The translations under genes and the position numbers were made by a program. A DNA stretch of 64,000 nucleotides from Naasia lichenicola (lineage in GTDB: Bacteria; Actinomycetota; Actinomycetes; Actinomycetales; Microbacteriaceae): assembly GCF_004801885.1 (NCBI RefSeq), contig NZ_SSSM01000006.1, forward strand, positions 124,001 through 188,000, written 5' to 3'. The notes beneath the pieces are model-generated. The model saw nothing but the letters and a program-made list of their open reading frames with translations, had not been told where the DNA came from and did not search any database. Below, one piece after another: positions 1-8,325 of the stretch (positions are counted from its first letter, which is position 1; each line of letters starts with the position of its first letter).

Positions 1-1233
1 CTCCTAGGAGCCGGCCCGACCGCCGACGCCGCCGATGATCAGGGCGACCGAGAGGTCGTGGGATCGGTGACCACCGGAGGCACGGAGAGCTGCCTGCTGG
101 CGGTGAAGACGGCGCGGGACCTCTGGCGGCTGGGAGGTGGCTCGGGCACGCCTCGACTCGTCGCCCCGGTGACCGTGCATGCCGCGTTCCAGAAGGCCGC
201 GCATTACTTCGGACTCGATCTCGACCTCGTCCCGGTCGATCCCGCAACGGGCAGCTGCGAGCCGTCCGCCATCATCGGGCGGCTCGGCGCCGACGTCGCC
301 CTGGTTGTCATCTCTGCTCCGTCCTATCCCTTCGCCGCACTCGACCCCGTCGAGCAGGTCGCGGCCGCCGCCGCCGACGCGGGCATCTCCTGCCACGTCG
401 ATGCCTGCATCGGCGGACTCGCCCTGCCGTTCCTGCCCGATCTGCCCCCGTGGGACTTCCGGGTGCGGGGTGTGACGAGCATCTCCGCCGACCTGCACAA
501 GTACGGCTACGCGCCGAAGGGCGCCAGCGTGCTGCTGCACCGAGGACGCGGCCGTCTCGGGGCGCAGTACTTCGCCACCACCCGCTGGCCCGGATATCCC
601 GTCGTCAATCCGACGATGCTCGGATCGCGCTCCGCCGGCCCGCTCGCGGCGGCCTGGGCGATCCTCCATCGTCTCGGTCGGGATGGGCTCGCGCGCCTCG
701 CCGAGGACACGATGGCGTCGACGCGCGAGCTGCTGGCCGTCGTCGAGCGGATCGACGGACTGCGGGTCATCGGTTCGCCGGTCGGCCCGCTGTTCGCCGT
801 CGCGAGCGACCCCCGGGCGGACCAGGGACGGCAGGTCGATCCGCATCACTGGGCGGATGAGCTGCGGGCGCTGGGCTGGCTCGTGCAGCTGCAGCCGTCT
901 CTGAGGCAGGGGGAGGAGATCCTGCCGCACACCACCCACCTCACGGTGACCCCGGTCACCTCGCGCATCCTGCCCGAGCTCTCGGCCGCGATGGTCCTCG
1001 CGGCCGATCGGGTGCGCGGCATCCCCGCCGTCGATCCGCTGGCCGCGATGGCCGCGCTGGGCGGAGATCCGGCAGCCGTCGTCGACGGCCCGCTGCCCGA
1101 GCGGATGGCTCCGCTGATCGCGCTGATCGGCGCGCTGCCCGCCGAGACGTCGGAGGGGCTGCTCACCGAGCTGCTGGCCAGGTTGGCCAACCCGACCCGA
1201 CCATCAGCGGATCCGGTCCTGCCGGGTCAGTAG
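1..1233 (+). CDS. PLP-dependent decarboxylase, sphingosine-1-phosphate lyase-like (5' truncated by window)
   Basis: The frame is open from base 1, so the N-terminus lies outside the window; about 410 residues are visible. The fold-type I signature is clear: a VTTGGTES phosphate-binding segment near the left edge, HVDACIGG with the PLP-nitrogen Asp, and SADLHKYGYAPKG, whose Lys (codon 499-501) should form the Schiff base. SADxHKYGxxxKG is typical of the group II decarboxylase branch that contains S1P lyase and bacterial relatives. It is probably a cytoplasmic amino-acid decarboxylase or aldehyde-lyase; the substrate cannot be read from sequence. Its stop overlaps the convergent LysR gene by 7 bp. 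Confidence 0.85.
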   Translation, partial: LLGAGPTADAADDQGDREVVGSVTTGGTESCLLAVKTARDLWRLGGGSGTPRLVAPVTVHAAFQKAAHYFGLDLDLVPVDPATGSCEPSAIIGRLGADVALVVISAPSYPFAALDPVEQVAAAAADAGISCHVDACIGGLALPFLPDLPPWDFRVRGVTSISADLHKYGYAPKGASVLLHRGRGRLGAQYFATTRWPGYPVVNPTMLGSRSAGPLAAAWAILHRLGRDGLARLAEDTMASTRELLAVVERIDGLRVIGSPVGPLFAVASDPRADQGRQVDPHHWADELRALGWLVQLQPSLRQGEEILPHTTHLTVTPVTSRILPELSAAMVLAADRVRGIPAVDPLAAMAALGGDPAAVVDGPLPERMAPLIALIGALPAETSEGLLTELLARLANPTRPSADPVLPGQ

Positions 1234-2156
1234 TCGATGACGTAGGCGGCCGCGCCGCCCTGCAGGATTCGCTCCGCTTCGGCGCGGAGCGTCGCGACGA
1301 GCAGCTGCACCGACGGGCGCTCGGCATGGTCGGGTCGCATGAGCACGCAGATGTGCCGTTCGGCGACGACGCCGACGAGGGGCCGCAGCTCGATCGACGG
1401 CGAGAGTACCGCCGTGAAGCGCGGCAGGATGGCCACGCCGTGGCCCGACGCCACGAGTGCCTCGGTGATGCGGGTGTCGCTGAAGCGCTGGACGACGCGA
1501 GGAGGCTCCTCGGAGATCCGCTCGAGTTCGACGAGCACCTGCTGGAACGGGAAGTCGAGCGGGACTCCGATCCATGACTGCCCGATGAGATCGGTCGGGG
1601 TCACGTAGGAGTGCCCGGCAAGAGGGTGGCCGAGGGGGAGCGCGACGTCGAGGGGCTCGATCATCAGCTCGACGACCGTGAGTCCGCTCTCGCGCCATGC
1701 GCGGGCGCCGTTGGGCGAGTGGGCGAGCACGAGGTCGTAGTCGTTCGTGAGCGCGGCGAAGCCGGCCAGGTTCGGATCGCGATCGCTCGCCGTGAGGGTG
1801 AGCCCCGGTACGGCCGCGACGGCGTCGATGAGTCCGGGGAGGAACATCTGTCCACCCGTCGGGAAGGTGGCGAGAGTGACGTTGCCGGCGGGTGCCTCGA
1901 CGTAGGCGTTCCAGAGAGACTCGGCGCGGGAGATGGCGACCGCGATGTCGGTCGCGGTCCGAGCGAGCGCGCGACCCGCTTCGGTGAGCTGGATCCCGCG
2001 GCCCTTGCGCTCGGTGAGCGCGAAGCCGATCTCCTGCTCGAGCACCTTGAGCTGCTGCGACACGGCCGATGGCGTGCGATGGGTGGCGATGGCCACCGCG
2101 GCGACGGAACCGCGTTCGGACAGCTCACGCAATAGCTCGAGGCGGCGGACATCCAT
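1227..2156 (-). CDS. LysR-family transcriptional regulator
   Basis: 309 residues, normal LysR length. The N-terminal winged helix (MDVRRLELLRELSERGSV, then RTPSAVSQQLKVLEQEIG) is followed by a periplasmic-binding-protein-like effector domain from about residue 90. A longer frame reaches 2192, but ATG at 2156 begins the conserved MDxRRLxLL segment and has TACCAT six bases upstream, consistent with a leaderless transcript. It is divergent from the small membrane protein at 2289 and convergent with the decarboxylase; either could be a target. The effector is unknown. Confidence 0.9.
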   Translation of the reverse strand: MDVRRLELLRELSERGSVAAVAIATHRTPSAVSQQLKVLEQEIGFALTERKGRGIQLTEAGRALARTATDIAVAISRAESLWNAYVEAPAGNVTLATFPTGGQMFLPGLIDAVAAVPGLTLTASDRDPNLAGFAALTNDYDLVLAHSPNGARAWRESGLTVVELMIEPLDVALPLGHPLAGHSYVTPTDLIGQSWIGVPLDFPFQQVLVELERISEEPPRVVQRFSDTRITEALVASGHGVAILPRFTAVLSPSIELRPLVGVVAERHICVLMRPDHAERPSVQLLVATLRAEAERILQGGAAAYVIDY

Positions 2157-2162
2157 GGCCTG

Positions 2163-2168
2163 ATGGTA
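2163..2168 (-). promoter_or_regulatory. -10 box of LysR gene
   Basis: TACCAT on the minus strand ends 6 nt before the ATG at 2156; no Shine-Dalgarno is visible. Confidence 0.5.
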
Positions 2169-2288
2169 CAACTCGGTAGCGCGTCTACACAATGACGGCA
2201 GTTTTATTCGCTTGTGCTAAATCCACTGAGGGTGTTTCCTGAAGGTACGCACCAGAAGGCGCGCCAACCGCGAGGGAAAGGAATCCAG

Positions 2289-2405
2289 ATGTTCGCGGCA
2301 ATCATTCTCATCGTTCTCCTCTCCGCAGCGGCGCTAGCCTCCGCGGTCGGCACCGTCCAGTCGGTGGCCCGTGACGGCTACCGCGCGGTTCCGCCCCGCT
2401 TCTGA
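2289..2405 (+). CDS. Small single-pass membrane protein (38 aa)
   Basis: ATG at 2289 follows the purine-rich GGGAAAGGAA Shine-Dalgarno. The product is MFAAIILIVLLSAAALASAV followed by a charged tail ending DGYRAVPPRF. One hydrophobic helix plus a DGYRxxP tail resembles small membrane proteins I recall from Microbacterium. Function unknown. A good ribosome site upstream and a hairpin terminator immediately downstream support a real gene. The in-frame extension to 2214 lacks a ribosome site and crosses the likely promoter region. Confidence 0.7.
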   Translation: MFAAIILIVLLSAAALASAVGTVQSVARDGYRAVPPRF

Positions 2406-2421
2406 GCGAAGAGCGTCAGGA

Positions 2422-2446
2422 GGCCCCGTTGCGTCGCAGCGGGGCC
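2422..2446 (+). terminator. Rho-independent-type terminator
   Basis: A perfect 7-bp stem (GGCCCCG/CGGGGCC, 11-nt loop) begins 16 bp after the stop of the small membrane protein and is followed by TTCGTCATT. Confidence 0.75.
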
Positions 2447-2503
2447 TTCGTCATTCCGCGAGCGCAGCGCCGTCGGGATCGGCGTACCGGATAGCGGAGC
2501 AGG

Positions 2504-2580
2504 CGTACCGATCAGCGGACTTCAGGCCGATTGCGGGCGGTTCGGAGCCGAATCCGTCCTCGAGTCCGCTGATGCGTACG
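2504..2580. repeat. Intergenic inverted repeat at convergent junction
   Basis: Arms 2504-2521 (CGTACCGATCAGCGGACT) and 2563-2580 are complementary at 16 of 18 positions, with a 41-nt loop holding a smaller TTCGG/CCGAA stem. It lies 40 bp past the mrp stop and could end transcripts from both sides. Confidence 0.7.
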
Positions 2581-2620
2581 GGCTCGGTGCGCGTCGGGAC
2601 AGAACCAGAGAACTACAGGC

Positions 2621-3811
2621 TCAGCGGACGGCGACGGGGAGGCTGCGTCCGGCAAGGCTGCGGCTGCGGGTGGCGAGCTGGGCGGCGATGGTCAGGATGG
2701 CAGCCGCCGCAGGATCTTCAGGTGACCCGAGCACGATCGGCAGGCCGGTGTCGCCGCCCTCGCGCAGGGCGATGCTGAGCGGGATCGAGCCCAGCAGCGG
2801 GACTGTCTCGTCCTGTCCGGCGGAGAGCCGCTTCGCCGTCTCGACGCCGCCACCGCGACCGAAGATGTCGAGGGTGCTTCCGTCTGCCTGGAGCAGCCCG
2901 CTCATGTTCTCGATGACCCCGAGGATGCGCTGGCCGGTCTGGCGCGCCACGATGCCCGAGCGCTCGGCGACATCCGCCGCGGCCGGCTGCGGGGTGGTCA
3001 CGACGATGACCTCGGCGTGGGGGAGCAGCTGTCCGACGGAGATCGCGATGTCCCCGGTTCCGGGCGGGAGGTCGAGCAGGAGCACGTCGAGGTCGCCGAA
3101 GAACACATCGGTGAGGAACTGCGCCACGGTGCGGTGCAGCATCGGCCCGCGCCACGCGACGGCCGTGCCGCGCTGCTCGGCGGTGAGGAACATCCCGATC
3201 GAGATCGCCTTCACCCCGTAGGCCACGGGCGGCAGGATGAGGTCGCCGACCTTGGTCGGGGTGGCGTCGGCGGGGATGCCGAGCAGCCCGGGGATCGAGA
3301 ATCCATGCACATCCGCATCGACGAGTCCCACGCGCAGACCGCGGGCCGCGAGGGCGACGGCGAGGTTCGCGGTGACGGTCGACTTGCCCACGCCGCCCTT
3401 GCCGCTCGTGATGGCGTAGACCCGGGTCAGCGAGTCGGGGCCGAAGCGCGAGCCCGAGACCCGCGAGCCCCGCAGCTGCGCGGTGAGCGCCTTGCGCTGC
3501 TCCGGGGACATCACCGAGACGGCGACCTCGACGTCGGTCACTCCGTCGACCGCGAGGGTCGCGGCGCGCACGTCGCCCTCGATCCGATCGGCGGCCGGGC
3601 ATCCGACGATGGTCAGCTTGATCGCGACCTTGGCCAGGCCGGTGGCCGCGTCCATCTTGACCCCGTCCACCATGCCGAGGTCCATGATCGGCTTGCGGAT
3701 CTCCGGATCGATGACCGAGCGCAGCGAGAGGATGATCTTGTTGGCGAGAACCGCTTCCGGGTCGTCTGCGGGAAGCACGCGGTCCTCGAGGATGTCGATG
3801 TCGTCGCTCAC
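2621..3811 (-). CDS. mrp: Mrp/ApbC-type P-loop ATPase (iron-sulfur cluster carrier family)
   Basis: 396 residues. Residues about 20-105 form a MIP18/DUF59 domain; the deviant Walker A SGKGGVGKST is at residues 136-145, followed by DADVHGFSIP and DVLLLDLPPGTGD. Family members bind and transfer Fe-S clusters in the cytosol. The C-terminal CXXC that ligates the cluster in ApbC/Nbp35 is absent: after IENMS the sequence reads GLLQADGSTLDIFGRGGG, with no cysteine pair. Cluster transfer is therefore inferred from family only. GTG at 3811 overlaps the DUF1003 stop as GTGA, implying translational coupling in the MgtE-like/DUF1003/mrp operon. Confidence 0.92.
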   Translation of the reverse strand: MSDDIDILEDRVLPADDPEAVLANKIILSLRSVIDPEIRKPIMDLGMVDGVKMDAATGLAKVAIKLTIVGCPAADRIEGDVRAATLAVDGVTDVEVAVSVMSPEQRKALTAQLRGSRVSGSRFGPDSLTRVYAITSGKGGVGKSTVTANLAVALAARGLRVGLVDADVHGFSIPGLLGIPADATPTKVGDLILPPVAYGVKAISIGMFLTAEQRGTAVAWRGPMLHRTVAQFLTDVFFGDLDVLLLDLPPGTGDIAISVGQLLPHAEVIVVTTPQPAAADVAERSGIVARQTGQRILGVIENMSGLLQADGSTLDIFGRGGGVETAKRLSAGQDETVPLLGSIPLSIALREGGDTGLPIVLGSPEDPAAAAILTIAAQLATRSRSLAGRSLPVAVR

Positions 3812-4407
3812 GCGGTCCTCGATCCCTTGGCGACCCGATCGCCGGTCCGCTGGTCGCCGCCGCGGTCGGCACGCTCGTCGCCCGATCCGCTGTCGCGCTT
3901 CTCGAGGTCCTCGAGGAGTGAGCGCAGCTCGGCGCGGATGAAGTCCTTCGACGCCATGTCCTTGACCAGCAGCCGCAGCGCGACGACCTCGCGGGCGAGG
4001 TACTCGGTGTCGGAGAGATTGCGCTCCGAGCGCTGGCGGTCCTGCTCGATCTGCACGCGCTCGCGGTCGTCCTGACGGTTCTGGGCGAGCAGGATGAGCG
4101 GGGCCGCGTAGGACGCCTGCAGCGACAGCACGAGGGTCAGCGCGGTGAATCCGAGCGCCGCGTCGTCGAATCGCACGCGATCCGGCGCGAAGGAGTTGAA
4201 GGCGATCCAGGCGATGCAGAAGAGGGTGAGGCCGAGCAGGAACCAGGGCGTGCCCATCGCGCGGGCGATGAACTCGGTGAAGCGGCCGAAGCGATCGCGG
4301 CTCGGACGGTTGCTGCGCGAGCCGAGCATCGACGTGCGCAGGCCCTTGGGGGCGTCCAGACGCGGACCGCGGCTGCTGCGGGAACGGGTATCAGTCGGTC
4401 GTGCCAT
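3808..4407 (-). CDS. DUF1003 membrane protein
   Basis: 199 residues with two transmembrane helices (WFLLGLTLFCIAWIAFNSF and FTALTLVLSLQASYAAPLI) followed by the DUF1003 hallmark NRQDDRERVQIEQDRQRSER and an acidic/basic tail. The first 45 residues are basic and probably disordered. It overlaps the upstream MgtE_N/CBS gene by 17 bp and mrp by 4 bp, so it is the middle gene of a coupled operon. Its role is unknown; the MgtE-type partner suggests Mg2+ or envelope homeostasis. Confidence 0.88.
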   Translation of the reverse strand: MARPTDTRSRSSRGPRLDAPKGLRTSMLGSRSNRPSRDRFGRFTEFIARAMGTPWFLLGLTLFCIAWIAFNSFAPDRVRFDDAALGFTALTLVLSLQASYAAPLILLAQNRQDDRERVQIEQDRQRSERNLSDTEYLAREVVALRLLVKDMASKDFIRAELRSLLEDLEKRDSGSGDERADRGGDQRTGDRVAKGSRTA

Positions 4408-5743
4408 TTCCGAACCTCCTCGCCCTGCCGGTCCTCGTCTTGATGGGAATGCTGGATGTCGCCGTGGTCACGGTGCGACGCACCGCGGCTGCACGCTTGT
4501 GCGCCCGTGTCGACTCGCTGCTGCGCCAGTCGTCGGGCAGCAGATGATCGAGCACATCGTCGATCGTCACCACGCCGACGAGCCGGTGATTGTGATCGAC
4601 GACGGGAACGCTGACGAGGTTGTAGCTCGCGAGGATGCGCGTGACCTCCGCCGCGGGAGTGTCGGTGGTGACGGGGTCGAGGCTCTGATCGATCAGGGTG
4701 CCGAGGCGCTCGTGCGGCGGGTAGCGGAGCATCCGCTGGAAGTGCACCATGCCGAGGAACCGGCCCGTCGGCGGCTCGTAGGGCGGCAGCGTCACGCAGA
4801 CGGCGGCGCCGAGAGCCGGCGCGAGCTCGTGCCGACGGATCAGGGCGAGCCCCTCGGCGACGGTCGCATCGGCCGACAGGATGATCGGCTCGGGCGTCAT
4901 GAGACCGCCCGCAGTGTCGGGCTCGTACTCGAGGAGGCGACGGACATCGTCGGCTTCCTCGGGCTGCATGAGCTCGAGCAGCGCCTCGCCGCGCTCATCC
5001 GACAGCTGAGCGATCAGGTCGGCGGCGTCGTCGGGCTGCATTGCATCGAGCACGTCGGCGGCACGGTCGTCATCGAGGGTGCCGAGGATGTTGACCTGCT
5101 GGTGCTCGGGCATCTCCTCGAGCACGTCGGCGAGGCGCTCGTCGGGCAGCTCCTCGGCCACTTCGAGCATGCGGGCCTGCGGCAGGTCGAGCAGGGTGTT
5201 CGCGAGGTCGGCCGGCTTCATGTCCGAGTAGGTCGCGATCAGCTGGCTGGCCGACTGGCTCTCGCCGAGCTTCACCCGCTCGCGGACATCGCTCCACTGC
5301 ACGAAGACGGTCGGACCCTTGCCGAACGGGCTGGCGCCGGTCTTCGGCTTGCGCACGAAGAGCTGGCCGACCTCCCATTCGCCGAGGCCGGACTCCTCGA
5401 TGGCGACGTCCTCGATGGTCGCCTCGCCGGAGCCGTCGGCGAGCACGACGCGGCGGCCGAGCATCTCGGCGATCACGCGGGTCTCGCTGGCGCGCTGCTC
5501 GAAGCGGCGGACGTTGATGAGGCCGGTCGTGATGATCTGGCCGGAGCCGATGCTGGTGACCCGACCGATGGAGACGAACACGCGACGGCGGCCGGGGATC
5601 TCGACGACGAGTCCCACCACCTGAGGCGGGTCGGCGCGTCGATAGACCACGACCACGTCCCTGACCTTGCCCAGACGATCACCCTGCGGGTCGAATACGG
5701 TGCAGCCGACGAGTCGTGCGACGAAGACTCGAGGCGCACTCAT
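4391..5743 (-). CDS. PRC-barrel / MgtE_N / CBS-domain protein (no membrane channel)
   Basis: 450 residues. Domains in order: PRC-barrel-like segments (about 5-85 and 95-150), the leucine-rich helical MgtE N-domain (about 165-265, with repeats such as LEEMPEHQQVNILGTLDDDRAADVL), then a CBS pair (about 275-400, starting GGLMTPEPIILSADATV). MgtE Mg2+ channels end in five membrane helices; none is present here, so this looks like a soluble Mg2+/nucleotide sensor half. First gene of the operon with DUF1003 and mrp. TAGATT lies 7 nt before the ATG. Confidence 0.9.
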   Translation of the reverse strand: MSAPRVFVARLVGCTVFDPQGDRLGKVRDVVVVYRRADPPQVVGLVVEIPGRRRVFVSIGRVTSIGSGQIITTGLINVRRFEQRASETRVIAEMLGRRVVLADGSGEATIEDVAIEESGLGEWEVGQLFVRKPKTGASPFGKGPTVFVQWSDVRERVKLGESQSASQLIATYSDMKPADLANTLLDLPQARMLEVAEELPDERLADVLEEMPEHQQVNILGTLDDDRAADVLDAMQPDDAADLIAQLSDERGEALLELMQPEEADDVRRLLEYEPDTAGGLMTPEPIILSADATVAEGLALIRRHELAPALGAAVCVTLPPYEPPTGRFLGMVHFQRMLRYPPHERLGTLIDQSLDPVTTDTPAAEVTRILASYNLVSVPVVDHNHRLVGVVTIDDVLDHLLPDDWRSSESTRAHKRAAAVRRTVTTATSSIPIKTRTGRARRFGNGTTD

Positions 5744-5750
5744 GGGGTCA

Positions 5751-5756
5751 AATCTA
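5751..5756 (-). promoter_or_regulatory. -10 box of MgtE_N/CBS operon
   Basis: TAGATT ends 7 nt before the ATG at 5743, leaderless geometry. Confidence 0.5.
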
Positions 5757-5930
5757 CTCGCCTGGTCCGGGGTGACAGTGAGAACAGCAGGAGATCCGCC
5801 GGGCGGTGGCCCGCGCTCGGCCTGTGCGCGGCCTGCATGCGGCCTGCCTGGGACGCGCGTTCGGCTCGGACAGGGTCCGTTCAGAGCTCTCAGACGGGCG
5901 AATCAGGCGGTCATCAGCGAGAATGAGGGC

Positions 5931-6449
5931 ATGTCGAACCCGTCGCCCCTCTTCCGCCGTCGCCCGCCCGCCGAGCCCGTGCTGCCCCGCGGCGAAGAGG
6001 TCGTCAAGTACGAGACCTACGGGCAGGCGCAGCAGGCCGTCGACGCGCTCGTGCGCCTCGACTTCGACGTCAAGGACGTCGCCATCATCGGCAACGACCT
6101 GAAGAGCGTCGAGCGCGTAACAGGCAAGCTGACCTGGGGTCGCGTCGCCGGCGCGGGTGCCATCTCGGGCCTCTGGCTCGGCCTGTTCTTCGGCGTGCTG
6201 CTCATCTTCTTCAGCCCGGACGCCAACTACGGCTTCATCGCCGGCGCCGCGCTGATCGGCGCCGCCTTCGGCATGCTGTTCGCGATCGCCAGCTATGCGC
6301 TGACCCGCCGGATCCGTGACTTCACCTCGACCCGCGAGGTCATCGCGACGAGCTACTCGCTCCTGGTGAAGACCGAGACCGCCGGCCGCGCCCGGTCGCT
6401 GCTCAACGTGGACCAGCCGCTGCCCGTCGCGGAGATCCCAGGGGAGTAG
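5931..6449 (+). CDS. General-stress-protein-17M-like two-helix membrane protein
   Basis: 172 residues from ATG 5931; the in-frame extension upstream is low-complexity. Residues about 22-60 match the general stress protein 17M-type N-domain (YETYGQAQQAVDALVRLDFDVKDVAIIG), followed by two hydrophobic segments with glycine zippers (GLWLGLFFGVLLIFF and FIAGAALIGAAFGMLFAIA). Proteins of this kind are often labelled magnesium transporter by association only. It is divergent from the MgtE_N/CBS gene with under 190 bp between, so shared control is possible. GAGAAT, a weak -10 candidate, lies 6 nt upstream. Confidence 0.8.
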   Translation: MSNPSPLFRRRPPAEPVLPRGEEVVKYETYGQAQQAVDALVRLDFDVKDVAIIGNDLKSVERVTGKLTWGRVAGAGAISGLWLGLFFGVLLIFFSPDANYGFIAGAALIGAAFGMLFAIASYALTRRIRDFTSTREVIATSYSLLVKTETAGRARSLLNVDQPLPVAEIPGE

Positions 6450-6517
6450 GCGACTCGTCTCGTTCACGTTTGGGGCGGGTCCGCGTGAGCGGTGAATGGC
6501 TGGCTGCTCCTGCCGAT

Positions 6518-6566
6518 GTGACCTGCATGGCTGGCTTCAGGCGCGCGAGTCAGCCATTTGCGTCAC
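6518..6566. repeat. Degenerate inverted repeat (GTGAC...GTCAC)
   Basis: Arms 6518-6536 and 6548-6566 are complementary at 14 of 19 positions around ATGGCTG/CAGCCAT. It is the first of three palindromes in the 340-bp gene-free stretch 6450-6789; no gene is supported there. Confidence 0.6.
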
Positions 6567-6615
6567 GTCGATGGTCGCCCGCTGCGACATGACGCGGACG
6601 GCGGGTGTTCGGCCG

Positions 6616-6674
6616 GTGACCTGACCCGAATGGCGAGTGCATGGCGCGGGAACCCACCATTCGGGTCAGGTCAC
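6616..6674. repeat. Perfect 18-bp inverted repeat
   Basis: Arms GTGACCTGACCCGAATGG (6616-6633) and its exact complement (6657-6674) flank a 23-nt loop. It shares the GTGACCTG start with the palindrome 80 bp upstream. Second of three in this convergent gap. Confidence 0.85.
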
Positions 6675-6708
6675 GGCGGAGGCTGCTGGGAGTCCTCGAC
6701 CCAGGTGT

Positions 6709-6764
6709 GAGCTGCCCAGTTCTGCCGCCCGGAACGCGTCCCAGGCGGCAGAACTGGGCAGTTC
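6709..6764. repeat. Dispersed palindrome family member 1
   Basis: Arms 6709-6729 and 6744-6764 (right arm GGCGGCAGAACTGGGCAGTT plus C) pair at all 21 positions with one G-U. The same arm recurs at 10416, 25377 and 31328. It lies just beyond the aminopeptidase stop and a run of nine G at 6781-6789. Confidence 0.9.
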
Positions 6765-6789
6765 GCGGACACGAGGTTCCGGGGGGGGG

Positions 6790-8241
6790 CTAGCCGCGGA
6801 GACGGGCGATCCAGGCCTCGACGTCGTCTGCTGAGCGCGCGATGCCGACGGACAGGTTCTCCGCGCCCGATTCGGTGACGAGGATGTCGTCCTCGATCCG
6901 CACTCCGATCCCACGGAACTCCTCGGGCACGGTCAGGTCGTCGGGCTGGAAGTAGAGGCCGGGCTCGATCGTGAACACCATCCCGGCCTTCAGCTCGCCC
7001 TGGCGATACAGCTCACGACGGGCCTTCGCGCAGTCGTGCACGTCGATGCCGAGGTGGTGGCTCGTGCCATGCACCATGTAGCGGCGGTGCTGCTGGTTCT
7101 CGGGCGTGAGCGCCTCCTCGGCGGACACGGGCAGCAGGCCCCACTCGGCCGTCTTGCGAGCGATGACCTTCATCGCCTCGTCGTGGATCTCGTGGAACCG
7201 GATGCCCGGCCGCACGATCGCGAACGCCGCGTCCGCCGCCTCACGGACGGCCTCGTACACCTCGCGCTGCACCGGCGTGAAGCGGCCGGCGATCGGCAGC
7301 GTGCGGGTGATGTCGGCGGTGTACAGGCTCGGCAGCTCGATGCCGGCATCCATCAGCATGAGATCCCCGGGCACGACGGGGCCGTCGTTGCGGGTCCAGT
7401 GCAGGATGCAGGCGTGCGGGCCGGACGCCGCGATCGTGTCGTAGCCGACGGCGTTGCCGTCGCTGCGCGCCCGCGTGTAGAACACGCCCTCCACGATGCG
7501 CTCGCCGGAAGCGTGCCGGGTGGCGCGATCGAGGTCGCGCAGCACATCGTCGAAGCCGCGGGCAGTCGCGTCGATCGCCAGCCTCATCTGCTCGATCTCG
7601 TACTCGTCCTTGACCAGTCGGTATTCACTCAGGGCCTGACCGAGCTCAGGGGAGGTGGCGGAGTCGAGCTCCTCGCCGTCGAGTTCGAGATCGGACAGCG
7701 GAAGGGTCGTGAGGCCGAGCTCGGCGGCGACCTGGTCGATCGTCGGGCGCGGTCCGATCCAGAACTCGCCGACCGCGGAGTTCGCGTAGAACTCGTCCGA
7801 GTCGCGGCCGGCCGCGGGCCGGAAGTACAGGGTCGAGGTGTGGGCGTCGCCCGCGGGCTCGAGCACCAGGACGGCGCCGGGCTCGCTGTCCGCGCCCCAG
7901 CCGGTGAGCCAGGAGAACCCGGAATCCGCTCGGAAGGGGTAGTCGGTGTCGTTGGAGCGCACCTTCGGCTCTCCGGCGCGGATGACGAGTCGCTGTCCGG
8001 GGAAGTCGGCGGACAGCCGACGCCGTCGCTCGGCGGCGTAGGGTGCCGCATCCCGCGCGGGCGGCAGCACGATGGCCCGATCCGCCCATCCGCTGCCGAT
8101 GTACTCGGCGAACGAGTCAGGGAAGGCGGCCGCGCGGTTCGTGGTCGCGGCGAGGGTCGCCTGCTCCGCCGAGGGCTCGGAGGGCTCCGCGCTCTCGTCG
8201 AGCTCGGGCTGGGACAGCTGCGCGGCGGCGTCGTCGTTCAT
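6790..8241 (-). CDS. pepP: Xaa-Pro aminopeptidase (aminopeptidase P family)
   Basis: 483 residues, creatinase/AMP fold. The first 45 residues are acidic and low-complexity, then the AMP_N domain (about 50-200) and the pita-bread metallopeptidase domain. All dinuclear-metal ligand contexts are present: MDAGIE, ADITRT, HGTSHHLGIDVHD, TIEPGLY and RIEDD. It should remove N-terminal residues ahead of proline in the cytoplasm, using Mn2+ or Co2+. It is followed by a dispersed palindrome. CAGAAT sits 6 nt before the ATG, a possible non-canonical -10. Confidence 0.93.
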   Translation of the reverse strand: MNDDAAAQLSQPELDESAEPSEPSAEQATLAATTNRAAAFPDSFAEYIGSGWADRAIVLPPARDAAPYAAERRRRLSADFPGQRLVIRAGEPKVRSNDTDYPFRADSGFSWLTGWGADSEPGAVLVLEPAGDAHTSTLYFRPAAGRDSDEFYANSAVGEFWIGPRPTIDQVAAELGLTTLPLSDLELDGEELDSATSPELGQALSEYRLVKDEYEIEQMRLAIDATARGFDDVLRDLDRATRHASGERIVEGVFYTRARSDGNAVGYDTIAASGPHACILHWTRNDGPVVPGDLMLMDAGIELPSLYTADITRTLPIAGRFTPVQREVYEAVREAADAAFAIVRPGIRFHEIHDEAMKVIARKTAEWGLLPVSAEEALTPENQQHRRYMVHGTSHHLGIDVHDCAKARRELYRQGELKAGMVFTIEPGLYFQPDDLTVPEEFRGIGVRIEDDILVTESGAENLSVGIARSADDVEAWIARLRG

Positions 8242-8325
8242 TCGTCCATTCTGCCTCGCAGGAGCTGAGCAGAGGAGGACGGAGCGGAGGGCTATCGGGA
8301 AGTGCGGTCCAGCGGGAAGTGGGCG

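Noticed and set aside
6781-6789. Run of nine G before the pepP stop as a phase-variation tract
   Set aside because: It lies outside the coding frames after the pepP stop, so slippage would not change a protein; a sequencing length error is also possible.
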